From Clostridia bacterium (GTDB lineage: Bacteria; Bacillota; Clostridia; Saccharofermentanales; Saccharofermentanaceae), in assembly GCA_016287245.1 (NCBI GenBank), contig JAEEWG010000015.1:1-64000 (forward strand): DNA of 64,000 bases. The letters run 5' to 3'. The position numbers and the translations under genes are program-made. Position 1 is the stretch's first letter, and each line of letters opens with the position of its first letter. This document shows positions 1 through 7,432 of this stretch, in pieces. The notes below the pieces were generated by a model that was not told the DNA's origin, searched no databases, and worked only from the letters and a program-made list of their open reading frames with translations.

Positions 1-2
1 AG

Positions 3-74
3 CTCTGTGCAGATACATTCCCTAAACTGAGAAGCATTGCGCTAGAACAGTTGGCGCTGATGAAGGCGGCATAG
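3..74 (+). CDS. Possible C-terminal end of a gene cut by the left edge
   Basis: The third forward frame is open from the window edge for 23 codons and stops with TAG at 72-74. The tail reads CADTFPKLRSIALEQLALMK, followed by two alanines. The composition is typical of an amphipathic helical C-terminus, but nothing identifies a family. The other two forward frames stop within 30 bases, which mildly favours this one. It would end about 60 bases before the palindromic array. It could equally be a chance open frame. Confidence 0.35.
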   Translation, partial: LCADTFPKLRSIALEQLALMKAA

Positions 75-134
75 TCAGACAGAGAATATGCAGGTTTTTG
101 AATTTACACACAAATATGGACTTGACCCTTCAAC

Positions 135-273
135 TGCCGTACAAATAAAGAAAAACTCATTTTTACGGCATTCGGGCTGATAATTGCCGTATAAAATGAG
201 AAAATGAATTTCTTTACGGCATCGCGGTTCAAACGCTGCCGTAAATTTTTCAGTTTCTCTTTTTCTTACGGCA
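135..273. repeat. Array of three palindromic repeat units (arms TGCCGTA/TACGGCA)
   Basis: Three units lie at 135-170, 185-221 and 237-273. Each begins TGCCGTA and ends TACGGCA, with an A/T-rich core of 22-23 bases. Unit starts are 50 and 52 bases apart and the gaps are 14 and 15 bases. The cores are related: AAAATGAG of unit 2 reappears inverted as CTCATTTT in unit 1, and the reverse complement of unit 3 aligns with unit 2 when small gaps are allowed. The array ends 23 bases after the stop codon of the nuclease-like gene. Each unit could form a short-stemmed hairpin in RNA or bind a dimeric protein. Confidence 0.8.
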
Positions 274-296
274 TTCTCATGGTTGCTTTTAACTTC

Positions 297-1091
297 TTAC
301 TGCAGGAAGATCTCTCGTGCACTTCTGCGAAACTGCTCGGAATCAAAAGGATACTCTTCTGTTTCAAATGTAATGATTAGATTCTTCCCAAGGAAAATAC
401 CATTCTTGCGGTATTCATTCAGTTTCCATATCTGATCCGCGACATAGTCAGGTTTATCTAAGCCACCGAGATGTTCGTGATATACAATACGGTGATGACT
501 GATATCAAGGATAGTGAAATCCGGATGACATGTGATATGATTCTTCAACGGCAAGGCCGCTTCGTATCGATAAGGTATCCCATAATCAAAATATGTATTG
601 GCAATGAACACTTCTGATTTGGAACGGACCAGATCCCCTTTGCGTGTTTGAAATTTCAAATGTTCTTTGTGACTGTCGGAACGCTCATAATTCTGAGAAC
701 TCCAACGAATGCGGGATGTCTCTTCATCCAAGAGAATCGGAGCGACGAGATTCTTTCTTGAATCAGGCAATCTCGAATACAAAAGATCCGCACTATCTCC
801 ATTTAGGTGCATCAAATACCGATCTATCATCTTCATCTCTTTCTGCGCTTTAGATATGATCTTTTCTGCATATTCCTTACCTGCGAGTCCGGAAATCACT
901 GCTTTCTCTTTCTGAGGAATATACACTCGTTTCGATGGGCAATCACTCACACAGTAATACTGCGGCGTCTTACGACTTGCGTCAACATAGAGTCTCCCAT
1001 CTGGAGCTGAGTTGATCGCTTTCTGCGCTTTCTCAATCGCTCTTTCTAAAGAAAGTTTTCTCGCAAGGAGTTCTCTTACTAGACTATCCAT
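297..1091 (-). CDS. PD-(D/E)XK-type nuclease-like protein
   Basis: A 264-residue cytosolic protein with no signal or membrane segment. The N-terminal half (about 1-100) is charged and helical. Residues about 155-225 carry the likely catalytic core: SKSEVFIANTYF, then HPDFTILD, then the strand YHEHLGG. This matches the E...(P)D...ExH pattern seen in PD-(D/E)XK-like proteins of Clostridia. The substrate is unknown; related proteins are annotated only as nuclease-like or hypothetical. The ribosome site (AGAGGT about 14 bases before ATG) is weak. The gene is monocistronic and its 3' end abuts the TGCCGTA palindromic array, which may be only its downstream region or something functionally linked. 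The family call rests on motif reading alone. Confidence 0.6.
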   Translation of the reverse strand: MDSLVRELLARKLSLERAIEKAQKAINSAPDGRLYVDASRKTPQYYCVSDCPSKRVYIPQKEKAVISGLAGKEYAEKIISKAQKEMKMIDRYLMHLNGDSADLLYSRLPDSRKNLVAPILLDEETSRIRWSSQNYERSDSHKEHLKFQTRKGDLVRSKSEVFIANTYFDYGIPYRYEAALPLKNHITCHPDFTILDISHHRIVYHEHLGGLDKPDYVADQIWKLNEYRKNGIFLGKNLIITFETEEYPFDSEQFRRSAREIFLQ

Positions 1092-1264
1092 GGTTTTCCA
1101 TCTTACCTCTTGATGATTTATTGGCTACACAATTTCTTGTGCACTCATTGAACAACGGCATCGATTTTGAAAACAAGATGATATAAGCGTTATTTTGTAA
1201 ACTTCATTCGAAAAAGAAGCCAAGGAAGAAAATGAGAATGAAGAGCGAGATCAAATTGGGCATA

Positions 1265-1296
1265 AAAAAGCGGCTGCCATTTCTGACAGCCGCTTT
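1265..1296 (-). terminator. Rho-independent terminator of the histone-like gene
   Basis: AGCGGCTG and its partner CAGCCGCT form a strong stem with a short loop. On the minus strand the stem is followed by a T-run (TTTTTT). It lies about 25 bases past the stop codon of the Ala/Lys-rich gene. Confidence 0.85.
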
Positions 1297-1318
1297 CGAT
1301 ATTTCTTATTCGAAAGAA

Positions 1319-1771
1319 TTAGAAGAGCTCTACAGCCTTACCATCTTTGTCGTAGATCTTCTTCTCGCCGGCTACTACATAAACATCACCGTCGAACTTA
1401 GAAGCCTTCTTCTGGATGGCCTTGATATCGATCTGCTGGCCGTCAAACTCGAAGATAATGTTACCGAGCTTCTTAGCAGCTTTCTTTGCCGGAGCTTTCT
1501 TAGCAGCAGCCTTCTTAGCCGGAGCCTTCTTAGCAGCAGCTTTCTTTGCCGGAGCAGCCTTCTTAGCAGCCGGAGCAGCTTTCTTAGCCGGTGCAGCCTT
1601 CTTAGCAGCAGCCTTCTTAGCCGGAGCTTTCTTAGCAGCAGCCTTCTTAGCCGGAGCCTTCTTAGCAGCCGGAGCAGCCTTTTTCACTTCTTCTTTCTTA
1701 GCAGCTTCTACAGGCTTTACTTCTGCAGCAACAGCCTTAACAGCTTCTTTGTTTGCACTCTCTTTAACCAT
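1319..1771 (-). CDS. Ala/Lys-rich histone H1-like protein with small C-terminal domain (DUF6465-like)
   Basis: A 150-residue protein. Residues about 25-100 are almost only A, K and P in PAKKAAAKK/APAKKA repeats, like the tail of histone H1 or bacterial HctA/AlgP-type proteins. This suggests non-specific binding of nucleic acid. The last 50 residues form a compact domain (IIFEFDGQQIDIKAIQKKA ... DVYVVAGEKKIYD) resembling DUF6465 of Clostridia. A clear GGAGG precedes the ATG. Upstream is an extended -10 promoter and a leader of about 80 bases with a small hairpin; a strong terminator follows. This suggests an abundant, independently transcribed product. The chromatin role is inference. Confidence 0.75.
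   Translation of the reverse strand: MVKESANKEAVKAVAAEVKPVEAAKKEEVKKAAPAAKKAPAKKAAAKKAPAKKAAAKKAAPAKKAAPAAKKAAPAKKAAAKKAPAKKAAAKKAPAKKAAKKLGNIIFEFDGQQIDIKAIQKKASKFDGDVYVVAGEKKIYDKDGKAVELF
1470..1690. repeat. Low-complexity coding repeat (Lys-Ala codons)
   Basis: Imperfect tandem repeats of TTCTTAGCAGCAGC/TTCTTAGCCGGAGC units encode the AKKAPAKKA tract on the minus strand. Repeat number is likely to vary between strains by slippage or recombination. Confidence 0.8.
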
Positions 1772-1851
1772 TTCGAGTATCCTCCATTTAATGCGATTCT
1801 GATAGAAATTTCTGCAATTAAATCTACATCATCTCTTCATGATGCAGTGTC

Positions 1852-1860
1852 ATTATAGCA
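1852..1860 (-). promoter_or_regulatory. Extended -10 promoter of the histone-like gene
   Basis: The minus strand reads TGCTATAAT, a perfect -10 with the extended TG motif. No good -35 is visible, but A-runs lie upstream. The transcript would have a leader of about 75 bases containing a CATCAT/ATGATG hairpin. Confidence 0.6.
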
Positions 1861-1942
1861 TATTAATGTTTTTTTAACTATGTACAAAATGCCGATTATT
1901 CGCGCACTGTTCGTTACATTCGTGGAGTATTTTCTACTATGA

Positions 1943-2518
1943 TCAGCCTCTAACGACTCGTTCGAGTTCAGAAGAATTCAGCATCTCACAATTCATATCG
2001 TTGCATTTTTTCACGCTGAAAATATATACAACACTTAAATAATAATCCGCGATCTTTCCTGTATTTCCTTTTGGAAAAGATCCGTCCTTCTGTCCTTCTT
2101 TTATGATATTCTTCAAAAGATCGAACAGCTGGTTTTCATCGTGTCCGCGGCCTTTTGCGAGATCTTCGAGAGCGAGTATCATATAGTAAACATACATCTT
2201 ATCCTGCGAAAGTTTTTTCAAAATATGATCCGAAACATAACGCAGTTTTCTGATAGCAGGAACATCCATTTCACCATAATTCAAAAGGTCTTCTGTGGTG
2301 ACTTTTTCCTGACAGTATTTCACCAGTTCGCGATACAGATCTTCCTTCGAATTAAAGTACACATAAAGTGCTCCCTGGGAGATCTGTATGCGCTTGGTAA
2401 GATCTCCGATCTTCGTTCCCTCGAGACCGTTTTTCGCAAAATACGGAACGGATTTAGAAAGGATATTCGTCTTCGATCTTTCTCTTAATTCTTCATTCTG
2501 CTCTCTTGATCTGGGCAT
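1943..2518 (-). CDS. TetR/AcrR family transcriptional regulator
   Basis: A 191-residue DNA-binding repressor. The N-terminus has the usual TetR helix-turn-helix: ILSKSVPYFAKNGLEGTKIG, then ISQGALYVYFNSKEDLY (residues about 20-65). The C-terminal helical part, which would bind ligand and dimerise, is not assignable. The start is placed at ATG 2518, with AAAGGAGG about 8 bases upstream; the open frame runs 28 codons further but without a ribosome site. The leader just upstream can pair CATCGGC (2535-2541) with GCCGATG (2588-2594). No exporter lies beside it; the neighbour upstream on the same strand is an unknown protein. Confidence 0.85.
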   Translation of the reverse strand: MPRSREQNEELRERSKTNILSKSVPYFAKNGLEGTKIGDLTKRIQISQGALYVYFNSKEDLYRELVKYCQEKVTTEDLLNYGEMDVPAIRKLRYVSDHILKKLSQDKMYVYYMILALEDLAKGRGHDENQLFDLLKNIIKEGQKDGSFPKGNTGKIADYYLSVVYIFSVKKCNDMNCEMLNSSELERVVRG

Positions 2519-2534
2519 ACTGTCTCCTCCTTTA

Positions 2535-2594
2535 CATCGGCACTTTGGTTTGACTGAATGATTGTTCATGTTCAGAATAACACTAGCGCCGATG
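2535..2594 (-). promoter_or_regulatory. Leader stem and tandem TGTTCA motif before the TetR gene
   Basis: CATCGGC at 2535-2541 pairs with GCCGATG at 2588-2594, and the stem can extend by two pairs including a G-T wobble. One arm lies directly next to the ribosome site. The loop holds two adjacent TGTTCA hexamers (2553-2564), a possible binding site for the regulator. The function is inferred. Confidence 0.35.
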
Positions 2595-2619
2595 CAAAAC
2601 AAGAGAGCATTATTTCATA

Positions 2620-3087
2620 TCAGAAACTAAGATAATACACATTGATAACAATCTTCATCGGATCACTTTCCGACTCTTTCTTTTCGAGTGTTCCGATCAG
2701 AAGTTTTCCTGCGTTTAAAAACCGGAAAACGATCTCATTTCCACTCTCATGAAATTCTCCTATTCGAAGCGATCCCTCTGTAAAAACAATGACGTCTTTT
2801 ACAGGTGGTCTTTTCTCTTCCATCATGAAGTAGAGAAAAGATCCGAGATGCATCTCGCCGATGACTTCTTTTACTTTATCCGATGGATCTGTTTCTACTT
2901 CCACCTGACAAAGAAGGAGCTTACTGATCAGCGCATTGAACTGCGAAAGCATCCGTCCCGGAAATAACGATAAGCAATCATTCTCATTTTCGTTCCAGTA
3001 CTTCTTCTCATCTCTATTAAGGCGCTGTTCATAATCAGAAGCCGCCAGGTCTTTTAACTTCTCATTGCGATTGAATTCACTCTTCAT
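2620..3087 (-). CDS. Uncharacterised cytosolic protein
   Basis: A 155-residue acidic/charged protein with no signal peptide, membrane segment or motif I recognise. The second half looks like a beta-rich domain (VKDVIVFTEGSLRIGEFHES ... GKLLIGTLEKKE). The start is ATG 3087, preceded by TGAGGTGA; a GTG nine bases upstream lies inside that ribosome site and is rejected. It precedes the TetR gene on the same strand with a gap of about 100 bases that contains the leader stem, so co-transcription is possible. No function is proposed. Confidence 0.6.
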   Translation of the reverse strand: MKSEFNRNEKLKDLAASDYEQRLNRDEKKYWNENENDCLSLFPGRMLSQFNALISKLLLCQVEVETDPSDKVKEVIGEMHLGSFLYFMMEEKRPPVKDVIVFTEGSLRIGEFHESGNEIVFRFLNAGKLLIGTLEKKESESDPMKIVINVYYLSF

Positions 3088-3223
3088 TTTTGTCACCTCA
3101 CAGTTGCTATAACCATTTGCTGTAAAACTAAAACTGTCATGTATCTACGTCTTATGAGGACTTTTTCTAAACTAACCTCCTTTGCTTAGTATCGATCTTA
3201 ACTCGATTATAATTTGTGAATCA

Positions 3224-3237
3224 TCCAAATATTTGGA
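3224..3237. repeat. 14-bp perfect palindrome
   Basis: TCCAAATATTTGGA is perfectly self-complementary. It lies just upstream of a TATAAT-like hexamer in the region before the unknown 155-residue protein, so it is a possible operator. No regulator is assigned. Confidence 0.4.
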
Positions 3238-3242
3238 CAGCA

Positions 3243-3268
3243 AAAAGCCCGCCGGAAGACGGGCTTTT
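3243..3268. terminator. Terminator after the small secreted protein gene
   Basis: AAAAGCCCG pairs with CGGGCTTTT across an 8-base loop. The T-run on the minus strand fits termination of the gene that ends at 3297. Confidence 0.85.
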
Positions 3269-3296
3269 CGCTAGGCTCAAAGTATGGATCAATATC

Positions 3297-3638
3297 TCAG
3301 ACTCTTGTCTCTGTGATGTAATCTAAATACTTAAATCTGACATATTCCTTTTTATTACATTTCGAGCAATAGTAAACATCTCTCGCATAAGCGTAATGGC
3401 GAACTACCTTAACCGTATACTGTCCAATATACGGTCCAACAGGACCATAACGTGTCTCGTATGAAACCTCAATCATAGCCACCAATTCGGATAGCGGCAA
3501 TACACCCTGATAAGACATAGCTCTACCACATTTCGAGCAATATCTCGTAGCTTTTGCCGAAACCGTTGCCGGCACCACCATGACAACGAGCATGATCACG
3601 ATCAATGCGCTTGCCAATACTTTTTTCACTCTACTCAT
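3297..3638 (-). CDS. Small secreted protein with two CxxC motifs
   Basis: A 113-residue protein with a classic signal peptide: a basic start (MSRVKKVL), a hydrophobic core (IVIMLVVMVV) and a likely cut after VSA-KA near residue 28. The mature part of about 85 residues has CSKCGRAM at its N-terminal end and CSKCNKKE near its C-terminus, together able to form one zinc site. The middle (VSYETRYGPVGPYIG ... VVRHYAYARDVYY) is Tyr/Val rich. A ribosome site AAGGGTGG and a TTGACA promoter precede it and a terminator follows, so it is a single-gene unit. No family is recognised. An exported zinc-ribbon-like fold is unusual in a Gram-positive. Confidence 0.65.
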   Translation of the reverse strand: MSRVKKVLASALIVIMLVVMVVPATVSAKATRYCSKCGRAMSYQGVLPLSELVAMIEVSYETRYGPVGPYIGQYTVKVVRHYAYARDVYYCSKCNKKEYVRFKYLDYITETRV

Positions 3639-3685
3639 AACCTATTTCCACCCTTCTTGATTTGGATTTCTCCTCACCCAATAAA

Positions 3686-3714
3686 AGCGTAAATGAAACT
3701 ACAAAAACTGTCAA
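3686..3714 (-). promoter_or_regulatory. Promoter of the small secreted protein gene
   Basis: The minus strand reads TTGACA, 17 bases, then TACGCT. The -35 is perfect and the -10 is weak, about 50 bases before the start codon. Confidence 0.5.
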
Positions 3715-3791
3715 CTTAAGACACAAATAACGGATCTTTTCGAGAAGAAAAATAGGCTTTCAAAATGAATATACGGGAAGTATAAAAACGC

Positions 3792-3819
3792 TTTTCCGGC
3801 GATGTGTGAATGCTATAAT
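3792..3819 (+). promoter_or_regulatory. Promoter of the GNAT-pyrophosphatase-like gene
   Basis: A perfect TATAAT at 3814-3819 follows a weak -35 (TTTTCC, spacer 16). The predicted transcript start near 3826 rules out the upstream in-frame ATG at 3825 as start codon. Confidence 0.45.
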
Positions 3820-3851
3820 ACGAAGTGAAAATGAAATCACAGGAAGGTCCT

Positions 3852-4649
3852 ATGAAGATACTACATTACCTTTCGATTGAAGATAAAGAGCAGCAGTACT
3901 GGCTCGCACAGATCAGAAAAAGTGACTGGCGCGCGGCGGAATATCTATGCTCGATTCTGCAAGAAAATAAGCTTTCTGAATACTTCGGCGAATCAACAGA
4001 ACTCCTATTACTGACAGAGGGTGACGCGCTCATCTCGTTCTGCACATATGCAGAGAAAGACGAGATCGATGATCCTTCGATCACACCGTGGGTCGGATTC
4101 GTTTACACCTTCCCGGAATACCGCGGGCAAAGACGCGTGGGAAAGCTTTTGGAGCACGCATATGCTCTTGCGAAAAAGCAGGATCACAAAGCGCTTTATA
4201 TCTCCTCGGATGAAGAGGGGCTTTATGAAAAATACGGTTTTACTTTCTGGAAAAAGATGACGACGATCCGTGACGAGGAAACTTCTGTTTACAGGATGCC
4301 GATCGTGAATATGGATTATAGCGACACCATAGGAAAACACGTCAAAGGCAGTATCGACCGACCTCTCGGCTCCGCGCATCCGCGTCACCCGGAGATGATC
4401 TATCCGATCAACTACGGATACGTTGACGGAGTTCTCGGCGGCGATGGTGCGGAGCAGGATGTCTATGTATTCGGAATCGAAAAACCGATCATTACTTATA
4501 CCGGAAAAGTTGTCGGCGTCATTCATCGTCTCAACGATAACGAAGATAAATGGATCGTCAGTGTAAGCGGATCGAAGATCCCGCGCGAAGAGATCTTAAA
4601 GCGCACCGAATTTCAGGAACAGTACTTCATGTCCGAACTCTATCTCTGA
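3852..4649 (+). CDS. GNAT acetyltransferase fused to inorganic pyrophosphatase-like domain
   Basis: A 265-residue fusion. Residues about 1-150 are a GNAT acyl-CoA acyltransferase: VGFVYTFPEYRGQRRVGKLL is the acetyl-CoA binding loop and YEKYGF the closing helix. Residues about 165-265 match a divergent family-I pyrophosphatase-like module (GSAHPRHPEMIYPINYGYV ... GGDGAEQDVYVFG ... GKVVGVIHR). The usual pyrophosphatase motif DGDPxD reads DGAEQD here, so one metal-binding Asp is missing and catalysis is doubtful. Start ATG 3852 is chosen for GGAAGG upstream and because the alternative at 3825 sits on the transcript start. The gene is monocistronic and the substrate is unknown. The architecture occurs in other Firmicutes as far as I recall. 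Confidence 0.75.
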   Translation: MKILHYLSIEDKEQQYWLAQIRKSDWRAAEYLCSILQENKLSEYFGESTELLLLTEGDALISFCTYAEKDEIDDPSITPWVGFVYTFPEYRGQRRVGKLLEHAYALAKKQDHKALYISSDEEGLYEKYGFTFWKKMTTIRDEETSVYRMPIVNMDYSDTIGKHVKGSIDRPLGSAHPRHPEMIYPINYGYVDGVLGGDGAEQDVYVFGIEKPIITYTGKVVGVIHRLNDNEDKWIVSVSGSKIPREEILKRTEFQEQYFMSELYL

Positions 4650-4683
4650 GTCTTCGAACGCCTGAGAAGAAAAGAAAAAGAAC

Positions 4684-4740
4684 GTGTTTTCCTCTGCGGA
4701 TCGCGGCCGCTCCTCAAGCTGCGCTGCATGAAGAAAACAC
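4684..4740. terminator. Possible hairpin between converging genes
   Basis: GTGTTTTC (4684-4691) pairs with GAAAACAC (4733-4740), and GC-rich inner pairing (GCGG...GCTGC) is possible. It lies between converging genes and is followed by TTTCT. Weak evidence. Confidence 0.3.
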
Positions 4741-4764
4741 TTTCTATGTGGGTTTTATGGTTTA

Positions 4765-5595
4765 TCAGGATCCCGTAAAGTCGTACTTTCTGACGCCCAG
4801 CATCCAGAACTTATAACTCAAGTAGAAGAACAGGACACCGAGAGCAGGAGCGCACCATGTCAGGACCGGAATATTGTCCGATTCCAGGATCGCAAGGCTC
4901 GGGTAGTAAGCGACAAAGGCGATCGGTATCACGAAGGTGAAAAGGATCCTAAACACACCGTGAAAGATGTTCGACGGATATTTTGCAAAATCCTTAAAAC
5001 GGAACATGATGACCATTACGTATCCCGAACCGACGATCCAGAAACAGGTAGCGGCTGCCGCGTTCATGATGGCGATCATGAAAAGCGATGCTGTCAGGAG
5101 GAACAGCAGGAGCTTTAAGATCACAAGAGGCGTCACCGGAATGCCGATGTTGACCCAGGCATAGACGAGTGTGCCGACACCGAACGCGAGCTGGCCCAGT
5201 CCTTTTACATCGAAAACCTCCGACATGAAGTAGAAGAACACATTGATGGGGCGGAAGCAGTACTTGATAAAGTCACCGCTCTGCACCTGAAATCTCAGGT
5301 TCCAGTTGTTGTCGAAGAAACACTGCACGGGTGTCAGTGCTATCAGCGAAAAACCGTAGAGGAAGAGCATGTGGTGGTAATCCCAGCCGTTGATGCTCGG
5401 GAAGTTTTTGAAGAGGATCAGGAAGGTCACAAAGCCGCTTAAGTTCGTCATGATCATGCCGATCGTGGAGATCACAAAGTCAGCGCGGTAACTCATCTTG
5501 CTCTTGAGATCCTGTACGAGGATCTTTCTGTAGATCCTCGCATAGAAACCGAAGCCTCTTCTTTCCTTTTGTTTTGTTATAGTATTCGTACTCAT
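4765..5595 (-). CDS. ABC-2 type exporter permease (second subunit)
   Basis: A 276-residue integral membrane protein with about six hydrophobic segments, including the pairs near residues 40-80 and 200-260. It resembles the ABC2_membrane_6 (DUF990) permeases that come as two different subunits encoded beside an ATPase, as here. The segment VQSGDFIKYCFRPINVFFYF matches the conserved cytosolic stretch of the family (compare SGKIILDLLKPMNFRTY in the partner permease). Start ATG 5595 has TTGGAG upstream; the open frame extends 22 codons further without a ribosome site. It is third in the operon ATPase-permease-permease. The substrate is unknown. Confidence 0.85.
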   Translation of the reverse strand: MSTNTITKQKERRGFGFYARIYRKILVQDLKSKMSYRADFVISTIGMIMTNLSGFVTFLILFKNFPSINGWDYHHMLFLYGFSLIALTPVQCFFDNNWNLRFQVQSGDFIKYCFRPINVFFYFMSEVFDVKGLGQLAFGVGTLVYAWVNIGIPVTPLVILKLLLFLLTASLFMIAIMNAAAATCFWIVGSGYVMVIMFRFKDFAKYPSNIFHGVFRILFTFVIPIAFVAYYPSLAILESDNIPVLTWCAPALGVLFFYLSYKFWMLGVRKYDFTGS

Positions 5596-5683
5596 TTTTA
5601 TATATCTCCAATTATGTCTATTCGTCATCGGATCCGGCGTCAGGGACTCGTATCGTGGCACCCTTCAGGATACGGCGTCAGGA

Positions 5684-6493
5684 TCAGCCTCCATTTACGG
5701 TGATCTTTCTGACCGAATGATTCCAGAACAGGACGCCGGCCAGAGTCAGGATGACGCACCAGGCAAGCTGCAGCCCGAACATCGGAAGAAGACCCTCGAG
5801 CGTGTCCGTACCATTCTTTTCCAGAAGGATCGTCAGCGGAATGTCGTAGACGGCACGGAACGGAAGATATTCGACTACCTGCCGGAAGACTTCCGGGAAA
5901 AATGCCAGAGGGATCGATGCGCCGGAAAGCAGCAGGACGATCGTCTCTTTGACGATGTTGATGCCCCAGGTGGATTCGGTGTACAGGCAGATCGTCGCGA
6001 CGATCATTTCCATACTGAAGTTGACGATCAGGGCGAACACGGTCGCGATCACGAAGTACAGGAGATTGATCCCCATGGGGATCGCGCCGTTCGTGACGAT
6101 CATGACGACGATGAAGGTCGGAACGAATGTCAGTGCGAAGAGGACGACATGCGATCCGGAGTAACTCCAGAAAGTATAGGTCCGAAAGTTCATCGGTTTC
6201 AGAAGGTCAAGAATGATCTTTCCCGACTGGATCGAGCGGCTCATATCCCAGACAACGAACATCTCGAGGAAGTTAAAAAGAGCCGTGGCCAGGATCAGGT
6301 AGATCATGGTGTCGGTAAACGTCATGCCGTTCACGACGTCCGTACCGGCAGAGGCGTAGATCGCTTTCCAGAGGAAATAGACCAGCACCAGATATATCAG
6401 GTTGGCAAAGAGCGTGACCGCGGTGCCGAGACGGTACTGGAGAGATTCCATGATCCCCGCCCGGGTCAGTGCCAGATGTCTTTTCAGATTCAT
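5684..6493 (-). CDS. ABC-2 type exporter permease (first subunit)
   Basis: A 269-residue polytopic membrane protein of about six segments, in the same family as the downstream permease. The motif SIQSGKIILDLLKPMNFRTY lies near residue 90. It starts 4 bases after the ATPase stop, and its ribosome site AAGGAGGAA is inside the last codons of the ATPase gene, indicating translational coupling. With the second permease it would form the heterodimeric channel of an exporter; lipids, peptides or small hydrophobic compounds are all possible cargo. Confidence 0.88.
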   Translation of the reverse strand: MNLKRHLALTRAGIMESLQYRLGTAVTLFANLIYLVLVYFLWKAIYASAGTDVVNGMTFTDTMIYLILATALFNFLEMFVVWDMSRSIQSGKIILDLLKPMNFRTYTFWSYSGSHVVLFALTFVPTFIVVMIVTNGAIPMGINLLYFVIATVFALIVNFSMEMIVATICLYTESTWGINIVKETIVLLLSGASIPLAFFPEVFRQVVEYLPFRAVYDIPLTILLEKNGTDTLEGLLPMFGLQLAWCVILTLAGVLFWNHSVRKITVNGG

Positions 6494-6496
6494 CTT

Positions 6497-7432
6497 TTAG
6501 TTTCCTCCTTCGTAGATCTTCTTAATGACCTCTTCCGTGGAGATCTCCTGGAGCTGGATGTCTTTGATCTTCTGCTCCTTCTGCTTCTTCATGATGATGT
6601 CCATGACGTCTTCCTTTGACTCATCGATCACGCGCTCTTCCCAAGTGTCATCAGAAAGACGCATGCGCAGAGTCCGGTAGGAGCCAAAGTAGGACTTCAG
6701 GTGGTCGATATCGTTGTCGTAGATCTTCTTGCCTTCGTCGATGATCACGATCCTTTTGCAGAGGGCATCGACGTCACCCATGTCGTGTGTCGTCAGGATA
6801 ACGGTCGTACCTTTCTCCTGATTCAGGCCCTTAATGAGATCACGGATCTTCGACTTCATCGAAACGTCCAGACCGATGGTCGGCTCATCGAGGAAAACGA
6901 TGGCCGGATTGTGGAGGAACGCGGCGAGGATATCGCTCAGCGTTCTCTGACCAAGAGACATCTGACGGACCGGCTTATGCAGGATCGGCTCGATGTCGAC
7001 AAGCGACCGGTACAGCTCAAGCATGTCTTCGTACTCCTTCTTCGGAACCATATAGATGTCACGCAGGAGCCGGAAGGATTCGATGAGCGGGAGCGACCAC
7101 CAGAGCTGGCTTCTCTGCCCGAATACGACACCGATGTGCTCCGAGTTTTTCGTTCTTTCCTTATACGGCACGACCCCGTTGACCAGGATATCGCCGGACG
7201 TCGGCTCAAGGACGCCGGTCATCATCTTGATGGTCGTCGACTTCCCGGCGCCGTTCGGCCCGAGATATCCGATGATCTCGCCCCGCGCGATCTCAAGAGA
7301 GACATCTTTTACTGCGGAGATCGTCTTATAATCTCTCGAGAACAGGTCGCGGATGCTACCCTTTAAGCCTTCGTGGCGGTTGAGGATCTTAAAATCCTTG
7401 CAGACATTCTTCATTACGATTGCGTTTTCCAT
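6497..7432 (-). CDS. ABC transporter ATP-binding protein
   Basis: A 311-residue ATPase. Walker [10 protein letters not shown] is at 58-66, the Q-loop at [10 protein letters not shown], the signature as MSLGQR, Walker B as IVFLDEPT and the switch His in TTHD. The SLGQR signature replaces LSGGQ and is typical of the DUF990-linked exporter ATPases. A C-terminal extension of about 80 charged residues follows the ATPase core. It starts at ATG 7432 with AAGGGGAAA upstream and heads the three-gene operon. It would drive export through the two permeases downstream. Confidence 0.92.
   Translation of the reverse strand: MENAIVMKNVCKDFKILNRHEGLKGSIRDLFSRDYKTISAVKDVSLEIARGEIIGYLGPNGAGKSTTIKMMTGVLEPTSGDILVNGVVPYKERTKNSEHIGVVFGQRSQLWWSLPLIESFRLLRDIYMVPKKEYEDMLELYRSLVDIEPILHKPVRQMSLGQRTLSDILAAFLHNPAIVFLDEPTIGLDVSMKSKIRDLIKGLNQEKGTTVILTTHDMGDVDALCKRIVIIDEGKKIYDNDIDHLKSYFGSYRTLRMRLSDDTWEERVIDESKEDVMDIIMKKQKEQKIKDIQLQEISTEEVIKKIYEGGN

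Noticed and set aside
135..273. CRISPR array
   Set aside because: Units are not identical, gaps are only 14-15 bases, the repeats are palindromic over their length, and no cas gene is near. The same reasons apply to 7554-7820.
4550..4816. 88-codon open frame after the GNAT-pyrophosphatase-like domain
   Set aside because: It begins inside the preceding gene, has no ribosome site and encodes a composition unlike a real protein.
5717..6619. 300-codon open frame on the + strand
   Set aside because: It is antisense to the ABC permease and is almost only D, R, E and H, typical of the complement of membrane-segment codons.
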